Source: Ferirhizobium litorale (GTDB lineage: Bacteria > Pseudomonadota > Alphaproteobacteria > Rhizobiales > Rhizobiaceae). From it: a DNA stretch of 64,000 nucleotides. The notes below the pieces were generated by a model that saw nothing but the letters and a program-made list of their open reading frames with translations, was not told where the DNA came from and made no database searches. Where the stretch lies: the NCBI GenBank assembly GCA_030028905.1, contig JALDYZ010000002.1, forward strand, positions 558,001-622,000. The letters are read 5' to 3'. This document shows, piece by piece, positions 29,719 through 39,549 of the stretch (positions are counted from its first letter, which is position 1; each line of letters starts with the position of its first letter). The position numbers were made by a program, and so were the translations under genes.

Positions 29719-30204
29719 TTAGTTCAGGCGCGCCTTCACTTCGGTCACGGCCTTGCTGAACAGGTCGGATTGCACCTTGGCTTCGGCCCTCTTGGCGATC
29801 ACGGCCTCGGCGGCGCTGATGGCGAGATCGACGGCTGCGGAACGGACCGCATTGACCGCATCGGCCTCGGCCTGAGCGATCTTCTGCTCGGAAAGGGCAT
29901 TGCGACGGACGACGAACTCTTCCGTCTTCTCCTTCGCTTCGGCGGCCAGGATGGCCGCTTCGCGCTCGGCCACGGCAATGATGTTGGCCGCTTCGGCTTC
30001 GGCTTCCTTGCGCTTGCGCTGGTACTCGGCCAGCACGTGCTGAGCCTCCTCGCGCAGGCGCTTGGCTTCGGCAAGCTCGTTGCGGATCTGGTCGGCGCGG
30101 GCGTCGAGCGCCTTGCTGACCATGCCCGGAACCTTGAGATAGACCAGCAGAACGAAGAAGAGGATGAGGCCTACAAAGGCGAAGAATGTTGCATCAAGCG
30201 CCAT
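29719..30204 (-). CDS. atpF: F0F1 ATP synthase subunit b
   Basis: A 161-residue b subunit of the peripheral stalk. It has one N-terminal membrane helix (about residues 5-23, ATFFAFVGLILFFVLLVYL) and a long charged coiled coil rich in Ala, Glu, Lys and Arg. It is the last gene of a five-gene Fo operon, three bases after the b' gene, with a GGAGGG ribosome site. The b/b' pair is usual for alphaproteobacteria. The F1 genes are not in this window. Confidence 0.95.
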   Translation of the reverse strand: MALDATFFAFVGLILFFVLLVYLKVPGMVSKALDARADQIRNELAEAKRLREEAQHVLAEYQRKRKEAEAEAANIIAVAEREAAILAAEAKEKTEEFVVRRNALSEQKIAQAEADAVNAVRSAAVDLAISAAEAVIAKRAEAKVQSDLFSKAVTEVKARLN

Positions 30205-30207
30205 GGA

Positions 30208-30855
30208 TCAACCCTCCTGCTTTGCCGATGCCGAAGCAACAGCCGTCGCGACGTCGGCCTTGGCGGCCGGGCCGCCGATCAGCTGATCGACGATGGCGGT
30301 CGCGGTTTCTTCCGCGATCGCGCCGACGTCGGCGAATGCCTTCGCCTTGATCTCGCCGATGCGGGCCTCGGCAGCGGCCAGCTTCTGCGCCAGTTCGGCC
30401 TCGACCGCCGCGCGATCGGCATCGGCCTTCGCCTTGGCGGCGTCGCGCGCGGTGCCGGCGATCGTGTTTGCCTTGGCCCGTGCGGCTGCGAGTTCCTTCT
30501 CGTAGGTTTCGATGGCGGCGTCGGCTTCCGACTTCAGTCGGCCGGCTTCATCGAGATCCTGAGCGATACGGTCATGCCGGTTTTCCAGAATGCCGCCGAT
30601 ACGGGGCACGATAACCTTCTGCATGACGATGTAGAAAATGCCAAAAGTGATCGCAAGCCAGAGCAGCTGCGATGCGAATGTCGTCTGGTCGAACGGCGGG
30701 AATACGCCGGTTTCGTGACCGGCGTCATGTGCAACGCCCGTCTCCGTATGGGTTTCGCCGACAGCAGGAGCCCCATGGGTCTCCGCTTCCGTACCGTGGC
30801 CCGCTTCGGCGGTTCCGGCCGGGGTCGACTCGGCGTGTGCCGGGGTCACAAACAT
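30208..30855 (-). CDS. atpF2: F0F1 ATP synthase subunit b' (atpF2/atpG)
   Basis: A 215-residue b' subunit with a membrane helix at about residues 60-80 ([18 protein letters not shown]) and a coiled-coil stalk. Ahead of the helix is a soluble, His- and Glu-rich N-terminal stretch of about 50 residues with six or more His (for example [17 protein letters not shown]). The start is ATG 30855, with GGAGG five bases upstream, not the GTG at 30861. It lies between atpE and atpF. Confidence 0.93.
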   Translation of the reverse strand: MFVTPAHAESTPAGTAEAGHGTEAETHGAPAVGETHTETGVAHDAGHETGVFPPFDQTTFASQLLWLAITFGIFYIVMQKVIVPRIGGILENRHDRIAQDLDEAGRLKSEADAAIETYEKELAAARAKANTIAGTARDAAKAKADADRAAVEAELAQKLAAAEARIGEIKAKAFADVGAIAEETATAIVDQLIGGPAAKADVATAVASASAKQEG

Positions 30856-30932
30856 GCTCACCTCCAGGTGTACTGCAAATGCAAAGGATCACGGCCTGCG
30901 ATCGCAAACCGTGATCCAGACCTCAGCTGAAA

Positions 30933-31160
30933 TCAGACAGCAAAGAGGAGCAGAAGTGCGATGAGCAGCGAGAAGATGCCCAGAGCTTCCGTAACAGCGA
31001 AACCGAATACGAGGCGGCCGAACTGGCTGTCAGCAGCAGACGGGTTGCGCAGTGCACCCGAGAGGTAGCTGCCGAAGATGTTGCCGAGGCCGAGAGCCGT
31101 ACCGGCCATACCGAAGCAAGCCAGACCTGCACCGATGAACTTTGCTGCTTCCGCTTCCAT
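30933..31160 (-). CDS. atpE: F0F1 ATP synthase subunit c
   Basis: A 75-residue proteolipid forming the proton-carrying rotor ring. Two membrane helices flank the polar RNPSA loop, and the proton-binding carboxylate is Glu58 in [10 protein letters not shown]. The start is the ATG at 31160 with AAGGAG in front; an upstream in-frame ATG is not family-like. It lies downstream of atpB in the operon. Confidence 0.97.
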   Translation of the reverse strand: MEAEAAKFIGAGLACFGMAGTALGLGNIFGSYLSGALRNPSAADSQFGRLVFGFAVTEALGIFSLLIALLLLFAV

Positions 31161-31226
31161 GTTGAACTCCTTGAATGGTTGTTGCGGCAAATGGATTGGC
31201 GCTCTCAGGCGCCAATGTCGATATCC

Positions 31227-31979
31227 TTAGTGACCACCCGGGTGCACTGCGTCATTGAGGTACATGCAAGTCAGCACCGCGAAGACGTAGGCCTGCAGGA
31301 AGGCGACGAGGAACTCAAGACCGGTCAGGGCGACCGTCATGATCAGAGGCAGGATCGCACCGCCGATGCCGAGCGCGCCGAGGGATCCGAGCGAGGCGAC
31401 GAAGCCTGCGAACACCTTCAGCGTGATGTGGCCTGCCAGCATGTTGGCGAACAGACGCACCGACAGCGAAATCGGACGGGACAGGAAAGAGATGATCTCG
31501 ATCGTGACGACCAGCGGGAGCAGGGCTCCGGGCACGCCGTGCGGCACGAAGAGATTGAGAAAGCCGAGGCCGTGTTTGTAAAAGCCGTAGACCAGGACCG
31601 TGCCGATCACGAAGAGCGCGAGCGCGAAGGTGACGATGATCTGGCTGGTGACGGTGAAGAAATATGGGAACATGCCGAGCATGTTCGCCGTCAGCACGAA
31701 CATGAACAGCGAGAACACCATCGGGAAGAATTTCATTCCCTGGCTTCCCGCCCCTTCCCTCAACATCGAGGCGATGAACTCATAAGACATTTCCGCAACC
31801 GATTGGCTGCGCGTCGGGATCAGGCCGCGGCTGGTGGTCGAGAAGTAGAGGAATGCCGAAGCGGCCGCGACGGTCGCGACCATGAAGAGCGAAGCGTTGG
31901 TGAACGAAAAATCAATCCCGCCAATTTCAATCGGTACAATCTTCTGGATCAAGAACTGATGGGTTGGATCGTTTGCCAC
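31227..31979 (-). CDS. atpB: F0F1 ATP synthase subunit a
   Basis: A 250-residue membrane protein that forms the proton half-channels against the c ring. The essential Arg is R175 in [13 protein letters not shown], matching the family motif, and four to six membrane helices are visible. It lies between atpI and atpE. Confidence 0.97.
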   Translation of the reverse strand: MANDPTHQFLIQKIVPIEIGGIDFSFTNASLFMVATVAAASAFLYFSTTSRGLIPTRSQSVAEMSYEFIASMLREGAGSQGMKFFPMVFSLFMFVLTANMLGMFPYFFTVTSQIIVTFALALFVIGTVLVYGFYKHGLGFLNLFVPHGVPGALLPLVVTIEIISFLSRPISLSVRLFANMLAGHITLKVFAGFVASLGSLGALGIGGAILPLIMTVALTGLEFLVAFLQAYVFAVLTCMYLNDAVHPGGH

Positions 31980-32042
31980 CGTTTGGTCTCTCTCAATTTG
32001 CCCGCCTCGCGGCGGAAGTCATTGCCCCGGATACCGCGCCTG

Positions 32043-32408
32043 TCAGGCGCCGTCTCCCTTGTTTATGTTTTCGCCGCCCTTGCGGTCCATGGGATGGACC
32101 GCAGCCACCTTCCCCGCAGACCGAAGAACATTCAGCACGCCGGCGCAGAAGCCGAGGAGCAGAAGCACGATCATGCCCCACGGACTGGTGCCGGCAAAAC
32201 GGTCCAGCAAATACCCGAGAAGTGCACCGACGATGATGGCCGAGATGAATTCGCTCGACAGTTTCATCGCGACGGCATAGCCCTTGCGGCTTTCCTCCGC
32301 GCGATCGTCCCTGGCGTCTTCCTCTCGCTCCTCCTTGCGAACCTTGGCCAACTTGGCACCCAGTCGCTTTCGGCGCTCTTCCAGACCTTTGTCCCGCTCG
32401 TCCGTCAT
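32043..32408 (-). CDS. atpI: AtpI/AtpZ-type ATP synthase assembly protein
   Basis: A 121-residue protein with a charged N-terminal half (MTDERDKGLEERRKRLGAKL) and two membrane helices (about residues 55-75 and 80-98). It is the first gene of the Fo operon, as usual for AtpI. GGGAGAG lies in front of the ATG at 32408. AtpI helps c-ring assembly or Mg2+ delivery in other species; that function here is inferred. Confidence 0.9.
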   Translation of the reverse strand: MTDERDKGLEERRKRLGAKLAKVRKEEREEDARDDRAEESRKGYAVAMKLSSEFISAIIVGALLGYLLDRFAGTSPWGMIVLLLLGFCAGVLNVLRSAGKVAAVHPMDRKGGENINKGDGA

Positions 32409-32722
32409 GATGCTCTCCCACCTTTGATCATGGCCAAATCCCGACCCCCGGGTATATTGGTCACGCAAACGGCAAAGAACAGTGCATCTTTCGGCCCGTT
32501 TTGAAGTCGCGCGCAACATAGTTTTAGGGGCACGCATAGTCAAGGCGTTCGCGGACAATGCAGCGAAGCCATTTAACGTAGCCAATTCATAGACTTAATT
32601 CATATCGGGAGGGACTACCCCCAACTATTGACGGGAATCGCCTGTCCGCGGTCACGTTTCTTGGCCGGGAATGGAGCCCGAATGGCTCAAAATGGCATCC
32701 CCCGGGCAAAAAAGCCCGACTT
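32409..32722. other. 314-bp gap between the hydrolase gene and atpI
   Basis: The gap holds the atp promoter, an AT-rich segment (32570-32640), and a short hairpin GGGC-AAAAAA-GCCC near 32706-32719 that may help end the hydrolase transcript. No gene was recognised. Confidence 0.55.
32515..32543 (-). promoter_or_regulatory. Promoter of the atpI-B-E-b'-b operon
   Basis: On the minus strand TTGACT (32543-32538), 17 bases, then TATGTT (32520-32515) form a near-consensus housekeeping promoter. The predicted transcript starts about 100 bases upstream of the atpI ATG. It lies in the 314-bp gap between the cell wall hydrolase and atpI. Confidence 0.65.
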
Positions 32723-33901
32723 TCAGATCCAGCCGCCGCCATATGTACGGTAAAAGACGTGCAATCCGATTCGCCCGACCTTCTTCATGGTCGACGCCCA
32801 CTTCGGGCGAACGTACAGCGCATGATAGTGCGTGGACGACCCTACTTCCGGCAGCCAGATCTTTCCGGCCGTGACGGCCATGGCAACCTCGCGGGCAACC
32901 TTCCAGTGATGCTTCGAATTCACCCGGTCCTTGATATTGTCGCAGGCAAAGGAAAACTGGCAGGCGTTGCGCCAATCCTCGTTCTGGTAGACGACGCCGC
33001 AGATGGTTTTCGGGTAGGCCGGGTTGCGGACCCGGTTGAGGATCACCTGGGCAACGGCCGCCTGCCCCTTCACCGACTCGCCGCGCGCCTCGAAATAGAC
33101 GCCGGAGGCCAGGCACTGCTGTTCGGCCGGAGAAAACACCGACGGCGGAAGGACTGCGGCTGCCCAGGCATGGTCCTGCGGCCCGATGCTGGGAACGAAG
33201 CGGCCCTCACCGCCATCCTTCTTCAGGATGGAATCGAAGGGCGATACGCGGGCGTAGTCCGGCTGTGCCGGGGCATAGGCCGTAGCCAGCACATCGGCGC
33301 TCTTGTTGGTCACGAGCTTGGCCAGGAATGCGGGAACGCCGGGATCGGCTATCTCGGGACGCTTCTTGTAGAAAGCAGTGGCGACCTCGATCTCGCGCCC
33401 CTTTATCTCCGGCTTCACGAACGCATAGCGCTCCGGGTTGTCGAAGCGCGGGGCAAGCAGCGAACTGGTGCGATCGAGCACCGAACCTGCCGAAAAAGCC
33501 TTTGGCGGCTGGATGATCTCGACGGCGACGATGCGACCCTTCTTGTCCTTGCGGTTGACGCGGTCCTCGTCGGGGCTCTCCTCGCCCGACTTCTGCGCAC
33601 TGTTGAATGCCACCTTGCTGCCATCGGCAAGCGTCATTCCGGCACTGCGCCCAACGGGACCGGTGATGATCGGATCGACGAAGGTGAGTTCGGATTCGTG
33701 GATGGAACCGGCCGGCGATTCCGTCAGCACCATGCGCCAACGCGCCTCGCCACGATCCATCCCCGAAAGCAGGCCTGCCAGATCGGCGTAGGCGGGCAGC
33801 GACGGGAAAGCGAGCCAGGTGGCCAATCCGAAGACGACGGGCGAACCCCATCTTTCGAAGAGACGGAGGGGGCGGCGGCGGAAACGGTTCTTCTGACGCA
33901 A
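32723..33901 (-). CDS. Cell wall hydrolase (SleB/CwlJ-like)
   Basis: A 392-residue peptidoglycan hydrolase of the Hydrolase_2 (SleB) family. The C-terminal catalytic domain (about residues 260-390) has YFEARGESVKGQAAVAQVILNRV, with the putative catalytic Glu in FEARGE. A basic N-terminus then a hydrophobic anchor (PVVFGLATWLAFPSLPAYA) suggests export or membrane anchoring. The start is uncertain. I choose TTG 33901 because GGAG lies seven bases upstream; an ATG at 33961 overlaps an inverted TTAACC/GGTTAA repeat and has a weaker site. Spore-forming is not implied; rhizobial members act in wall turnover. Confidence 0.85.
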   Translation of the reverse strand: MRQKNRFRRRPLRLFERWGSPVVFGLATWLAFPSLPAYADLAGLLSGMDRGEARWRMVLTESPAGSIHESELTFVDPIITGPVGRSAGMTLADGSKVAFNSAQKSGEESPDEDRVNRKDKKGRIVAVEIIQPPKAFSAGSVLDRTSSLLAPRFDNPERYAFVKPEIKGREIEVATAFYKKRPEIADPGVPAFLAKLVTNKSADVLATAYAPAQPDYARVSPFDSILKKDGGEGRFVPSIGPQDHAWAAAVLPPSVFSPAEQQCLASGVYFEARGESVKGQAAVAQVILNRVRNPAYPKTICGVVYQNEDWRNACQFSFACDNIKDRVNSKHHWKVAREVAMAVTAGKIWLPEVGSSTHYHALYVRPKWASTMKKVGRIGLHVFYRTYGGGWI

Positions 33902-34123
33902 GACCAAACTCCAACACAAGGGAAACACGGATACGAGGAAGCTCGAAAAACAATGTCCCATTAACCTTGAAGCTTGGTTAACGCCGTGCCCCGACGCTCC
34001 CGGAAACCGGGGTCTTGCGGCATAACGGGATGCAGAACAGCAAGCCTGACCGGGGGCTGGGCCGGCTCGCGGTTCCGGGTTCAAGCGGTGCGGGAACTTT
34101 GCAGTCCGGCAGGGTGCACAGGA

Positions 34124-36025
34124 TCAGATGATGACCTGCGACCCCATTTCCACGACACGGTTGGTCGGCAGGCGGAAATAGTCGGAGGGATCGGCAGCTG
34201 CGTTGGCAAGCGCGATGAAGATATGATCCTGCCAGAGCGGCATGCCCGACTTCGCATCTGGAACGAGCTTCCTTCGACCGAGATAGAAGGAGGTCGACAT
34301 GATATCGAATTTCAGACCCGATTTCCTGAGCCCGGCGAGCGCCTGCGATACGTTCTGGGTCTCCATGAACCCGAACCTGATCTCGACCAGGGTAAAGCGG
34401 TCGCTTATCTTCGACACGGTGTAGCGGTCATCGCCGTAAACCCGCGGCTTGTTGAGCGTTCGGACAGTGAGAATGACGTTCTTCTCGTGCAGCACGTGGT
34501 TATGCTTCAGGTTATGGAGCAATGCAGCGGGCGCAGACTCCGGATCGCTGGTCAGGAAGATCGCCGTACCGGGTACCTGAGCCGGCCCATGTTCGCTCTT
34601 CTTTTCGATCATCGACACAAAGGAGGCGAGCGGTATGTCGCTGTGCCGGGTCTTCGCATGCAGGATCTTGGTGCCGCGGCGCCATGTCCACATGATCAAT
34701 GTGAAGAAGGCGGCGAACAGGACGGGGACCCAGCCCCCGTCGTGGATCTTGAGCAGGTTCGCCCCGAGGAAGATCAGTTCGAGCGCCAGAAGCGGCAGCA
34801 GTGCAACGATCGCAAGCCCGATCGACCACTGCCAGCGCACCCGCACGAACTCGAAGAACATGATGGTGGTGACGACCATGGCGCCGGTGACCGAGATACC
34901 ATAGGCGACGGCTAGCGCCTCGGAGCTTCCGAAGCCGATCACCAGCGCCGCGACCCCGAACAGCAGGATCGTATTGACCGACGGCAGATAGATCTGCCCG
35001 GTATTGGTCTCCGAGGTGAAGAGGATCTCCATGCGCGGCAGCAGCCCGAGGTGGATCGCCTGGCGGACCAGCGAAAAGGCGCCGGTGATGACCGCCTGGC
35101 TGGCGATGATGGTGGCGGCTGTCGCCAGGATGACCATCGGCAGCAGTGCCCAGCGCGGGAACATCAGGTAGAACGGGTCGGAAACTGCCTCCGGATGCTG
35201 CAGGACGAGAGCACCCTGCCCGAGATAGTTGAGCGCCAGAGCCGGAAAGACCAGGACGAACCATGCCCACTGGATCGGCCGGCGTCCGAAATGGCCGAGA
35301 TCCGCATAGAGGGCTTCGGCACCGGTGAGCGTCAGGAATACGGCACCGAGCACGATGACCGCCAGGAAGCCCTCGCGGTAGATGAACGACACCGCGTGCC
35401 ACGGATTGATGGAGGCGAGAATGCCGAAGTCATCGGCGATGTGGCTCAATCCGGCCGCAGCTAGGGCCAGGAACCAAATCGTCGTGATCGGCCCGAAGAA
35501 GCGGGCGACCGCGCCGGTTCCATGCGACTGGATGGCGAAGAGGCCGATCAGGATGCCGAGGGCAATCGGTACGATGTAGCCATCGAACGTCGGCGTCACG
35601 AGCTTGAGACCCTCGACGGCCGAAAGCACCGACAAGGCCGGAGTGATCATGGCGTCGCCGAGGAAAAGGGCCGCACCGACGAGACCCATCAGCATCAGAA
35701 TCGTCGCATGCCCGTTTGCGGTCTTCATCAGCAATGCCAGCAGCGACAGGGTGCCGCCCTCGCCGTCGTTGTCGGCGCGCAGCAGCAGCAACACGTACTT
35801 GATGGTGACGATGATGGTCATCGACCACAGGAGCAGCGAGATCAGACCGATCACTTCGTCGCGCATCAGGCCGTCATGCGAAATCGGTTTCAGCGCCTCG
35901 CGGAAGGCATAGAGCGGGCTGGTGCCGATATCGCCGTAGACGACGCCTACGGAACCGAGCGCGAGATGAAACAGCTTGCGCCATTCCTCCTTCCTCGTGG
36001 CGGGGTGCACAGCTTCGTGGGACAT
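34124..36025 (-). CDS. kup: KUP-family potassium uptake protein
   Basis: A 633-residue integral membrane K+ transporter. The family hallmark [11 protein letters not shown] occupies residues 31-41 and about 12 membrane helices fill the first 450 residues. A cytoplasmic C-terminal domain follows. It starts 17 bases downstream of corA on the same strand, so K+ and Mg2+ transport genes share a transcript. Low-affinity, proton-coupled uptake is the family role. Confidence 0.96.
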   Translation of the reverse strand: MSHEAVHPATRKEEWRKLFHLALGSVGVVYGDIGTSPLYAFREALKPISHDGLMRDEVIGLISLLLWSMTIIVTIKYVLLLLRADNDGEGGTLSLLALLMKTANGHATILMLMGLVGAALFLGDAMITPALSVLSAVEGLKLVTPTFDGYIVPIALGILIGLFAIQSHGTGAVARFFGPITTIWFLALAAAGLSHIADDFGILASINPWHAVSFIYREGFLAVIVLGAVFLTLTGAEALYADLGHFGRRPIQWAWFVLVFPALALNYLGQGALVLQHPEAVSDPFYLMFPRWALLPMVILATAATIIASQAVITGAFSLVRQAIHLGLLPRMEILFTSETNTGQIYLPSVNTILLFGVAALVIGFGSSEALAVAYGISVTGAMVVTTIMFFEFVRVRWQWSIGLAIVALLPLLALELIFLGANLLKIHDGGWVPVLFAAFFTLIMWTWRRGTKILHAKTRHSDIPLASFVSMIEKKSEHGPAQVPGTAIFLTSDPESAPAALLHNLKHNHVLHEKNVILTVRTLNKPRVYGDDRYTVSKISDRFTLVEIRFGFMETQNVSQALAGLRKSGLKFDIMSTSFYLGRRKLVPDAKSGMPLWQDHIFIALANAAADPSDYFRLPTNRVVEMGSQVII

Positions 36026-36042
36026 GCAGATCTAACCAGGCC

Positions 36043-37029
36043 CTAAAGCCAGCCTTTCCAGCGAAAGAAGAAGAACGGGATGATAGCGGAGAGAAGCATC
36101 AGGGCAAGGGCCAGCGGATAGCCGAAGCTCCAGTGCAGCTCCGGCATGACGGCGAAGTTCATGCCGTAGATCGACGCCACCATGGTCGGCGGCAGGAGGA
36201 CCACCGACGCAATGGAGAAGATCTTGATGATCGCGTTCTGCTCGACATTGATCAGGCCGAGCGAGGCATCAAGCAGGAATGTGATGTTGCCGGCAATGAA
36301 GGAAGCGTGTTCGGACAGGGACTGGATATCACGCGAGACGGCGCGGCACAGTTCCTTGGACTCGCGGTTTTCCTGGATGACGGGCACCGTGTAGAGGAAC
36401 GTCATCAGCCGTGACAGCGAGGCGAGGCTGTCGCGGGTCTTGCTCACCAGCCGGTGATGGCCGGCGACGTCGAACAGGCGGTCTTCCAGATAGTGCGGCG
36501 GCCGCCGCTTGGAACGGCTCGTTTCGGCGAACACCATCATCGACAGGCCATCGATACGTGCCACCGACTGTTCCAGGATCTCGGCGGTACGGTCGACGAT
36601 CGTCTCCATCAGCCGTGTCAGCAGAATCGGCCCGGAGCGGCAGCCCTCCTGCATCCTGTGCATCGCTGCAATAAAGAGCCCGAAGGATTTTGGTTCTGCA
36701 TAGCGGATGGTGACCAGGCGGTTGTCGATCAGCACGAAAGCGATGTCCGTCAGTTCCGGCACCTCGCTGTCGGCCTTGTAGACCAGCGAACCGGTCATGA
36801 AGACCGCGCCATCCTCGATGTAGAGCCGGCTTGAAGGTTCGATGTCCTTGAGATCTTCGCGCGTCGGCACCGAGATCGACAGCAGGCCCTCGACCATGTC
36901 CTCCTCGGCCCTGGTAGGGCTAAGAAGATCAACCCAGACGATATCGGGCGTCAAGGCGGGTGCACCGTGCTCGACGGACAGGGCGATCGCGTCGCCATTG
37001 GACCGGTACGCAGTAATCATTCCAAGCAC
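36043..37029 (-). CDS. corA: CorA-type magnesium/cobalt transporter
   Basis: A 328-residue divalent-cation channel subunit. It has a large N-terminal cytoplasmic domain and two C-terminal membrane helices, with the pore motif YGMNF in MVASIYGMNF just after the first helix. Length and motif fit CorA. It lies upstream of kup with a 17-bp gap. Members of the family move Mg2+, Co2+ or Ni2+; some MTR-like members export. The 291-bp region to hsp20 carries the promoter of both divergent genes. Confidence 0.93.
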   Translation of the reverse strand: MLGMITAYRSNGDAIALSVEHGAPALTPDIVWVDLLSPTRAEEDMVEGLLSISVPTREDLKDIEPSSRLYIEDGAVFMTGSLVYKADSEVPELTDIAFVLIDNRLVTIRYAEPKSFGLFIAAMHRMQEGCRSGPILLTRLMETIVDRTAEILEQSVARIDGLSMMVFAETSRSKRRPPHYLEDRLFDVAGHHRLVSKTRDSLASLSRLMTFLYTVPVIQENRESKELCRAVSRDIQSLSEHASFIAGNITFLLDASLGLINVEQNAIIKIFSIASVVLLPPTMVASIYGMNFAVMPELHWSFGYPLALALMLLSAIIPFFFFRWKGWL

Positions 37030-37233
37030 CTGAACGCCAGGACGACCGGACAGGCCGCGGTGCGGACGTTCGGTCTCCAGTACAACTACACACCAAAGCC
37101 GGGCCTATTGCCAAGCTAGAGCTAGGATCATCCATGCGCTGGCCCAGCGGGGCGCACATAGGCGCGTGGCAATAGTCCAAATGCCGTCCATATACAAGTG
37201 TCGTGACAATGTGCGCTGCCGGTGGCGGATAGC

Positions 37234-37247
37234 TTGATCTGCATCAA
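37234..37247. promoter_or_regulatory. FNR/FixK anaerobox TTGAT-N4-ATCAA
   Basis: The site TTGAT-CTGC-ATCAA is a perfect match to the FNR/FixK/Anr consensus. Its centre is at 37240.5; a -10-like TAGTCT at 37269-37274 fits a transcript start near 37282, exactly the class II spacing (-41.5). It lies 73 bp upstream of the hsp20 ATG, so low-oxygen induction of hsp20 is inferred. Confidence 0.75.
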
Positions 37248-37320
37248 GGAAAATGCGGCGGCTCGGCATAGTCTAGCAGTTGTCTACTCTGGAAAGTGGA
37301 CTTGAAGACGGAGGTTGGAC

Positions 37321-37809
37321 ATGAACGGCAAATCTTCAAACTTCCTGCCGAGCCTTTGGTCGGACAATCCGTTCCGCGACCTGCGCAAGGAAATGGATCA
37401 GGCGCTGGAATCGTTTTTCGGCAATCGTGGGCAGCTGGGCACGGCTGCGGGCGGCGAACCGATGTTCGCCAGCTTCCGCACACCGTCGGTCGACGTTGTC
37501 GAGAACGAGACAGCGATCACGCTCACCGCCGAACTACCTGGGATGAGCGAGGGCGACGTGGACCTTTCGGTACACAACGGCATCTTGACGCTGAAGGGCG
37601 AAAAGAAGCTGGAAAAGAAGGACGACAAGGACAATTACCACATCATCGAGCGACGCTACGGGTCGTTCCAGCGCTCCATGAGGCTGCCCGACACTGTCGA
37701 TGAAGGCGCAATCAACGCGACCTTCGACAAGGGCGTACTGAAGGTGACCATGCCGAAGAAGGCAGGCTCCGCGCCGGCCGAACGCAAGATCGCCATTGGC
37801 AAGAGCTGA
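37321..37809 (+). CDS. Hsp20 family small heat-shock protein
   Basis: A 162-residue alpha-crystallin-type chaperone. The alpha-crystallin domain spans about 53-150: DVVENETAITLTAELPGMSE, then GILTLKGEKK and FDKGVLKVTMPK, the last containing the family GVL signature. It binds unfolding proteins without ATP. The ATG at 37321 has GGAGG six bases upstream; a TTG at 37315 is less likely. A FixK/FNR box upstream suggests micro-oxic control instead of, or in addition to, heat. It converges with mrp across a hairpin at 37855-37878. Confidence 0.93.
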   Translation: MNGKSSNFLPSLWSDNPFRDLRKEMDQALESFFGNRGQLGTAAGGEPMFASFRTPSVDVVENETAITLTAELPGMSEGDVDLSVHNGILTLKGEKKLEKKDDKDNYHIIERRYGSFQRSMRLPDTVDEGAINATFDKGVLKVTMPKKAGSAPAERKIAIGKS

Positions 37810-37854
37810 GGGCTTGCATGACGGCGGCACCGCTGGTGTGCGTTGTCCACGGAG

Positions 37855-37878
37855 ACGGCCCGTCCGATGACGGGCCGT
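37855..37878. terminator. Hairpin between converging hsp20 and mrp
   Basis: A perfect 10-bp stem ACGGCCCGTC / GACGGGCCGT with CGAT loop. No strong T-run follows on either strand, so it may be a weak or bidirectional terminator. Confidence 0.5.
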
Positions 37879-37892
37879 GGCAGACCGAGCAT

Positions 37893-39056
37893 TCATTCAA
37901 AAACAATCGAGGGCGTCGCACGTTTTGGCCGGCCACCGGCCTCGCTCCACACCTTGCGGGCGATATCGCGATAAATCTCGGCATGGATGCCTTCCGGCTC
38001 CGAAACCACGATCGGCGTGCCGGCGTCCGACATCTCGCGGATATTCATTGTCAGCGGCACCTCTCCGAGGAAGGGAACGCCGATGCGCTCGGCCTCCCTG
38101 CGCGCGCCGCCATGGCCGAAGATGTCATAGCGCGCACCGGTATCCGGCGCGACGAAGTAGCTCATGTTTTCAACGATGCCGAGAACCGGCACCTCGACCT
38201 TGCGGAACATGTTCAAGCCCTTGCGGGCATCGATCAGCGCCAGGTCCTGCGGCGTCGACACGATGACGGCGCCGGCAAGCGGCACCTGCTGCGCCATCGT
38301 CAGCTGTGCGTCGCCGGTACCGGGCGGCATGTCGACGACCAGCACGTCAAGCTCGCCCCAGGCGACCTCGCGCAGCATCTGCATCAGCGCCGACTGCACC
38401 ATCGGGCCGCGCCAGATCATGGCGGTATCCTCCTCCACCAGGAAGCCCATCGACATCACCTTGAGCCCGTAGTTTTCCATGGGGCGGATGATGCGGTTCT
38501 CGATCTGGGTCGGCCGGCCGGAGATTTTCAGGAGCCGCGGCATCGACGGGCCATAGATGTCTGCATCGAGGATGCCCACCTTCAGCCCGATGTCCCTGAG
38601 CCCGAGCGCCAGGTTCACGGCCGTCGTCGACTTTCCGACGCCGCCCTTGCCCGAGGCGACGGCAATGATGGCGCCGATGCCGGGCACGCCGGGTTTTGCG
38701 CCCTGCTGCGGGCGCGCCTGCGGCGCCGCATGCGAATGGCCGGCGTGGGAATGACCGGTATGCGCCTGCGGCGGCGCCGAATCGCGCGGTTGTCCGGGGG
38801 AGGCTTTCTTGTCCGCTGTCAGCGCCACCATCGCGCCCTTGACGCCCGGGATATTCTTGACCGCCCGTTCCGCCGCCTGCCGCATCGGCTCGAGCTCCTT
38901 GGCCCGCTCGGCCGGAACGGTGACCGAGAAATAGACCTTGGAATCGGCGATGAACACATCCGACACCATACCGAGATCGACGATATTTCCTTCCAGGTCG
39001 GGACCGCGCACGGTCTTCAACGTCTCCAGAACCTGTTCCTTGCTAACCAGCGTCAT
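37893..39056 (-). CDS. mrp: Mrp/NBP35 family iron-sulfur carrier ATPase
   Basis: A 387-residue P-loop ATPase of the Mrp/ApbC family, implicated in Fe-S cluster delivery. An N-terminal MIP18-type (DUF59) domain covers residues 5-80. A linker contains HTGHSHAGHSHA (99-110), and the Walker A GKGGVGKST starts at 136. The GDAQLT motif follows. Many homologues have a CxxC pair in the VCPHCG segment after MSYF; here it reads APDTG, so a cysteine pair is missing, as in many alphaproteobacteria. ATG 39056 has AGGAG upstream. Confidence 0.93.
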   Translation of the reverse strand: MTLVSKEQVLETLKTVRGPDLEGNIVDLGMVSDVFIADSKVYFSVTVPAERAKELEPMRQAAERAVKNIPGVKGAMVALTADKKASPGQPRDSAPPQAHTGHSHAGHSHAAPQARPQQGAKPGVPGIGAIIAVASGKGGVGKSTTAVNLALGLRDIGLKVGILDADIYGPSMPRLLKISGRPTQIENRIIRPMENYGLKVMSMGFLVEEDTAMIWRGPMVQSALMQMLREVAWGELDVLVVDMPPGTGDAQLTMAQQVPLAGAVIVSTPQDLALIDARKGLNMFRKVEVPVLGIVENMSYFVAPDTGARYDIFGHGGARREAERIGVPFLGEVPLTMNIREMSDAGTPIVVSEPEGIHAEIYRDIARKVWSEAGGRPKRATPSIVFE

Positions 39057-39549
39057 GTCCTAAGAATGCTCCTCGTGCCCTGCGCGGGTGACCTCGATCG
39101 CCGTTACGGCCGTACCAAGAACCTTTCGCAAGCTTTTCATCTTAGTTCTAGATGGAGCTGATGGGAATTGCGCACAAGCGCACACACCTCACGCGGGGCT
39201 CTTTCGCAGATAACAAGCTGCCGGCGGCGCACGCGCCCTTGCCTGATGCCAATAGGTCAAAGCCGCCGGCGATGCCCGTTGGCGCCCATTCGGATACGCC
39301 CAGACACCAACCGACGGCCTTGCCGCACGCATTCTTTTTGAATGCTGTTACTTCTTGTTTCAGTCCCCTCTGGACCGCTTCATTCAGAAGCATGAATCGT
39401 GCCAGCTTCGATGCCTATCGTACAATATCCATATTTTTCATAAGCATAAAGCAGATCGTATCATCGACATTGTCATGCTTTCTCTTTGCGGACCGATGGT
39501 AAATTGTGCAATGCGCCAATTTCATACGCAAAACGCGGTGCCGATCTGC
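39057..39549. other. 493-bp region between luxR and mrp, AT-rich in part
   Basis: The region contains the mrp promoter side and, from about 39340 to 39545, DNA clearly richer in A and T than the rest of the window. Open frames here (plus 39152-39502, minus 39148-39393) have no recognisable family and are not called. The composition change may mark transferred or relaxed DNA around the LuxR gene. Confidence 0.5.

Noticed and set aside
30859-30861. GTG start for ATP synthase b'
   Set aside because: The ATG at 30855 has GGAGG at ideal spacing; the GTG lies inside that site.
32706-32719. GGGC-A6-GCCC hairpin as terminator of the cell wall hydrolase
   Set aside because: Only a 4-bp stem; kept only as a note in the gap entry.
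39148-39393. Minus-strand frame of 81 codons near mrp
   Set aside because: Plausible start but no similarity and no clear ribosome site; composition close to AT-rich non-coding DNA.
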